From the NCBI GenBank assembly GCA_021820675.1, contig JAKADI010000126.1, positions 1-6,011 on the forward strand: 6,011 bases of DNA, read 5' to 3'. Positions 4,813 through 6,011 of this stretch are shown here, one piece after another. Source of the stretch: Bacillota bacterium. GTDB taxonomy: Bacteria > Bacillota > Sulfobacillia > Sulfobacillales > Sulfobacillaceae. A program made the translations under genes and the position numbers. The notes beneath the pieces are model-generated. The model did not search any database, had not been told where the DNA came from, and was given only the letters and a program-made list of their open reading frames with translations. Each line of letters opens with the position of its first letter. Within the stretch, counting starts at the first letter, position 1.

Positions 4813-6011
4813 ATGACCGAACCCCACACCCACCGGTTCCGAGTGCGAATCGAATGGCAGGGTGCGACGCCTAAAGATATGATTTGGGCCCTTCCCGCGT
4901 GGACTCCTGGCTCTTACCTGATTAGGGAGTTTTCCCGCCATATTGAACGGTTATCCGCGTCATCGGAAAGTCGCCTCACCACACGAAAGCTCGACAAGGC
5001 GCGATGGCTAGTGCAGAACGCGGATGACAGCTCACCCTTAATTCTGGAATATGAGGTTTTTGCGTTTGACCTTTCTGTCCGGACCAGCTATCTGGACACA
5101 GAACGCGGATATTTTAACGGCGCCAATGTCTTTTTATATCCCGAGACGGATATCCCTTATGACATTGAGTTGCACGTGCTCCCCTATTCTGGATGGGATG
5201 TCGCTACCGCGCTTGCCCGGCTTGAGAAACCGGGCCACTGGTATACGGCATCCGACTATGACACTCTGATCGATAGTCCCGTAGAATGTGGAACATTCGA
5301 ACGCCGGTCCTTTGTGGTTCAGAATATCCCTCATGAACTCATTTTCACGGGCTTCGACGAGCTCGATGTCTCCTCACTACTTCATGACATCCCAAAGATC
5401 GTCGAGACCGCCCAAGCCGTTTTTCAGACACCTCTACCCTATTCCCGGTATGTTTTCCTGGTTTATGGCAGTGTCCTGGCGGGCGGAGGTTTAGAACACC
5501 GGAATTCGGCTAGCATCATCTTCGATCGTTTCCTGCTCCAAAACTCTCGCAAATATCCACAGGTGCTGGCATTATTTGCTCACGAATTCTTTCATTTATG
5601 GAACGTCAAGCGCTTACGTCCCAGGAACTTGGGCCCATTCGATTATCAACATGAAGTCTATACGCCGCTTTTATGGGTATTGGAAGGTTGGACCGATTAT
5701 TATGCCTGGTTAATATTAGTGCGCGCCGGAGTCGTTGAATGGACCGAAGTCCTCGATCATTTTGCCGAAGCCTTTCGCCGCCTCGATCTAGTGCCTGGCC
5801 GCCGCGTTCAGAGTCTGGCAGAATCCTCCCAGGATACCTGGATTAAATTTTACCGACCGGAAGGCAATACACCCAATACCACCGTCAGCTATTATCATAA
5901 AGGCGCTTTGGTGGCCCTGGGCCTTGACCTGTCGATACGCAAGGCCACAGGGGGCCGGGAGAGCCTAGACTCGGTTCTTGGTTTTCTCTGGCGAACTTAT
6001 GGCGATCAAGG
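4813..6011 (+). CDS. M61 family metallopeptidase (glycyl aminopeptidase-like), 3' end outside window
   Basis: At least 399 residues of a zinc peptidase of family M61; the C-terminus is cut by the window edge. From the ATG at 4813, the N-terminal beta domain covers about 1-170 and the catalytic domain starts near 190. GGGLEHRNS (224-232) is a conserved M61 block. HEFFHLWNVKRLRP (257-270) contains the HExxH zinc motif with catalytic E258, and E291 in LEGWTDYY is the expected third zinc ligand. The family removes N-terminal residues, with preference for Gly/Ala in characterised members, and usually ends in a PDZ domain that would lie past this window. No signal peptide is visible, so a cytoplasmic place is likely. 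The start is uncertain: codons 4774-4812 (ending CYHIS before M1) match the N-terminus typical of the family, and the strong ribosome site fits ACG at 4774. The gene is divergent from the aldolase. Confidence 0.9.
   Translation, partial: MTEPHTHRFRVRIEWQGATPKDMIWALPAWTPGSYLIREFSRHIERLSASSESRLTTRKLDKARWLVQNADDSSPLILEYEVFAFDLSVRTSYLDTERGYFNGANVFLYPETDIPYDIELHVLPYSGWDVATALARLEKPGHWYTASDYDTLIDSPVECGTFERRSFVVQNIPHELIFTGFDELDVSSLLHDIPKIVETAQAVFQTPLPYSRYVFLVYGSVLAGGGLEHRNSASIIFDRFLLQNSRKYPQVLALFAHEFFHLWNVKRLRPRNLGPFDYQHEVYTPLLWVLEGWTDYYAWLILVRAGVVEWTEVLDHFAEAFRRLDLVPGRRVQSLAESSQDTWIKFYRPEGNTPNTTVSYYHKGALVALGLDLSIRKATGGRESLDSVLGFLWRTYGDQ

Noticed and set aside
4363..4941. Plus-strand (4363-4722) and minus-strand (4672-4941) frames over the divergent gap
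   Set aside because: Each overlaps a well-supported gene on the opposite strand (aldolase or M61 peptidase) and encodes an unrecognised low-information peptide.

Overview
The window looks like a chromosomal piece of a Gram-positive-type bacterium (Bacillota). The evidence is strong purine-rich Shine-Dalgarno sites, a leucine dehydrogenase very close to the Bacillus/Lysinibacillus enzymes, a roughly balanced base composition, and metabolic genes such as a stand-alone acyl-CoA mutase subunit. A Sulfobacillus-like thermoacidophile is a guess from overall flavour and cannot be proven from this sequence. I see no mobile element, CRISPR array, tRNA or rRNA.

Layout: four genes run leftward on the minus strand and one runs rightward. 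Read in the direction of transcription from about 4.6 kb, the leftward genes are a class I (DhnA/FbaB-type) fructose-bisphosphate aldolase (4557-3652), an orphan member of the F420-0:gamma-glutamyl ligase (CofE-like) superfamily (3390-2524), a leucine/branched-chain amino acid dehydrogenase (2355-1282), and the N-terminal 327 residues of an isobutyryl-CoA-mutase-type B12 enzyme (982 to beyond position 1). Diverging from the aldolase, an M61 family metallopeptidase runs off the right end (4813-6011, perhaps starting earlier at 4774).

The leftward genes are co-directional, but 168 to 299 bases separate each pair. Each gap holds candidate promoters or hairpins, so they are more likely several transcription units than one tight operon. 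The aldolase/CofE-like gap has three consecutive inverted repeats, one with mutually exclusive pairings. The gap before the mutase can fold into a 69-base stem with a large bulge.

Functionally, the dehydrogenase and the mutase fit one route. Valine is deaminated to 2-oxoisovalerate, a branched-chain oxoacid dehydrogenase encoded elsewhere would give isobutyryl-CoA, and the mutase would isomerise it to n-butyryl-CoA for beta-oxidation. The aldolase serves glycolysis/gluconeogenesis. The role of the CofE-like protein is unknown. The points most worth a second look are the M61 start site (possible ACG start), the orphan CofE-like gene with its structured upstream region, the ICM-diagnostic residues in the mutase, and the structured mutase leader. 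I did not find a clearly new multi-gene system.
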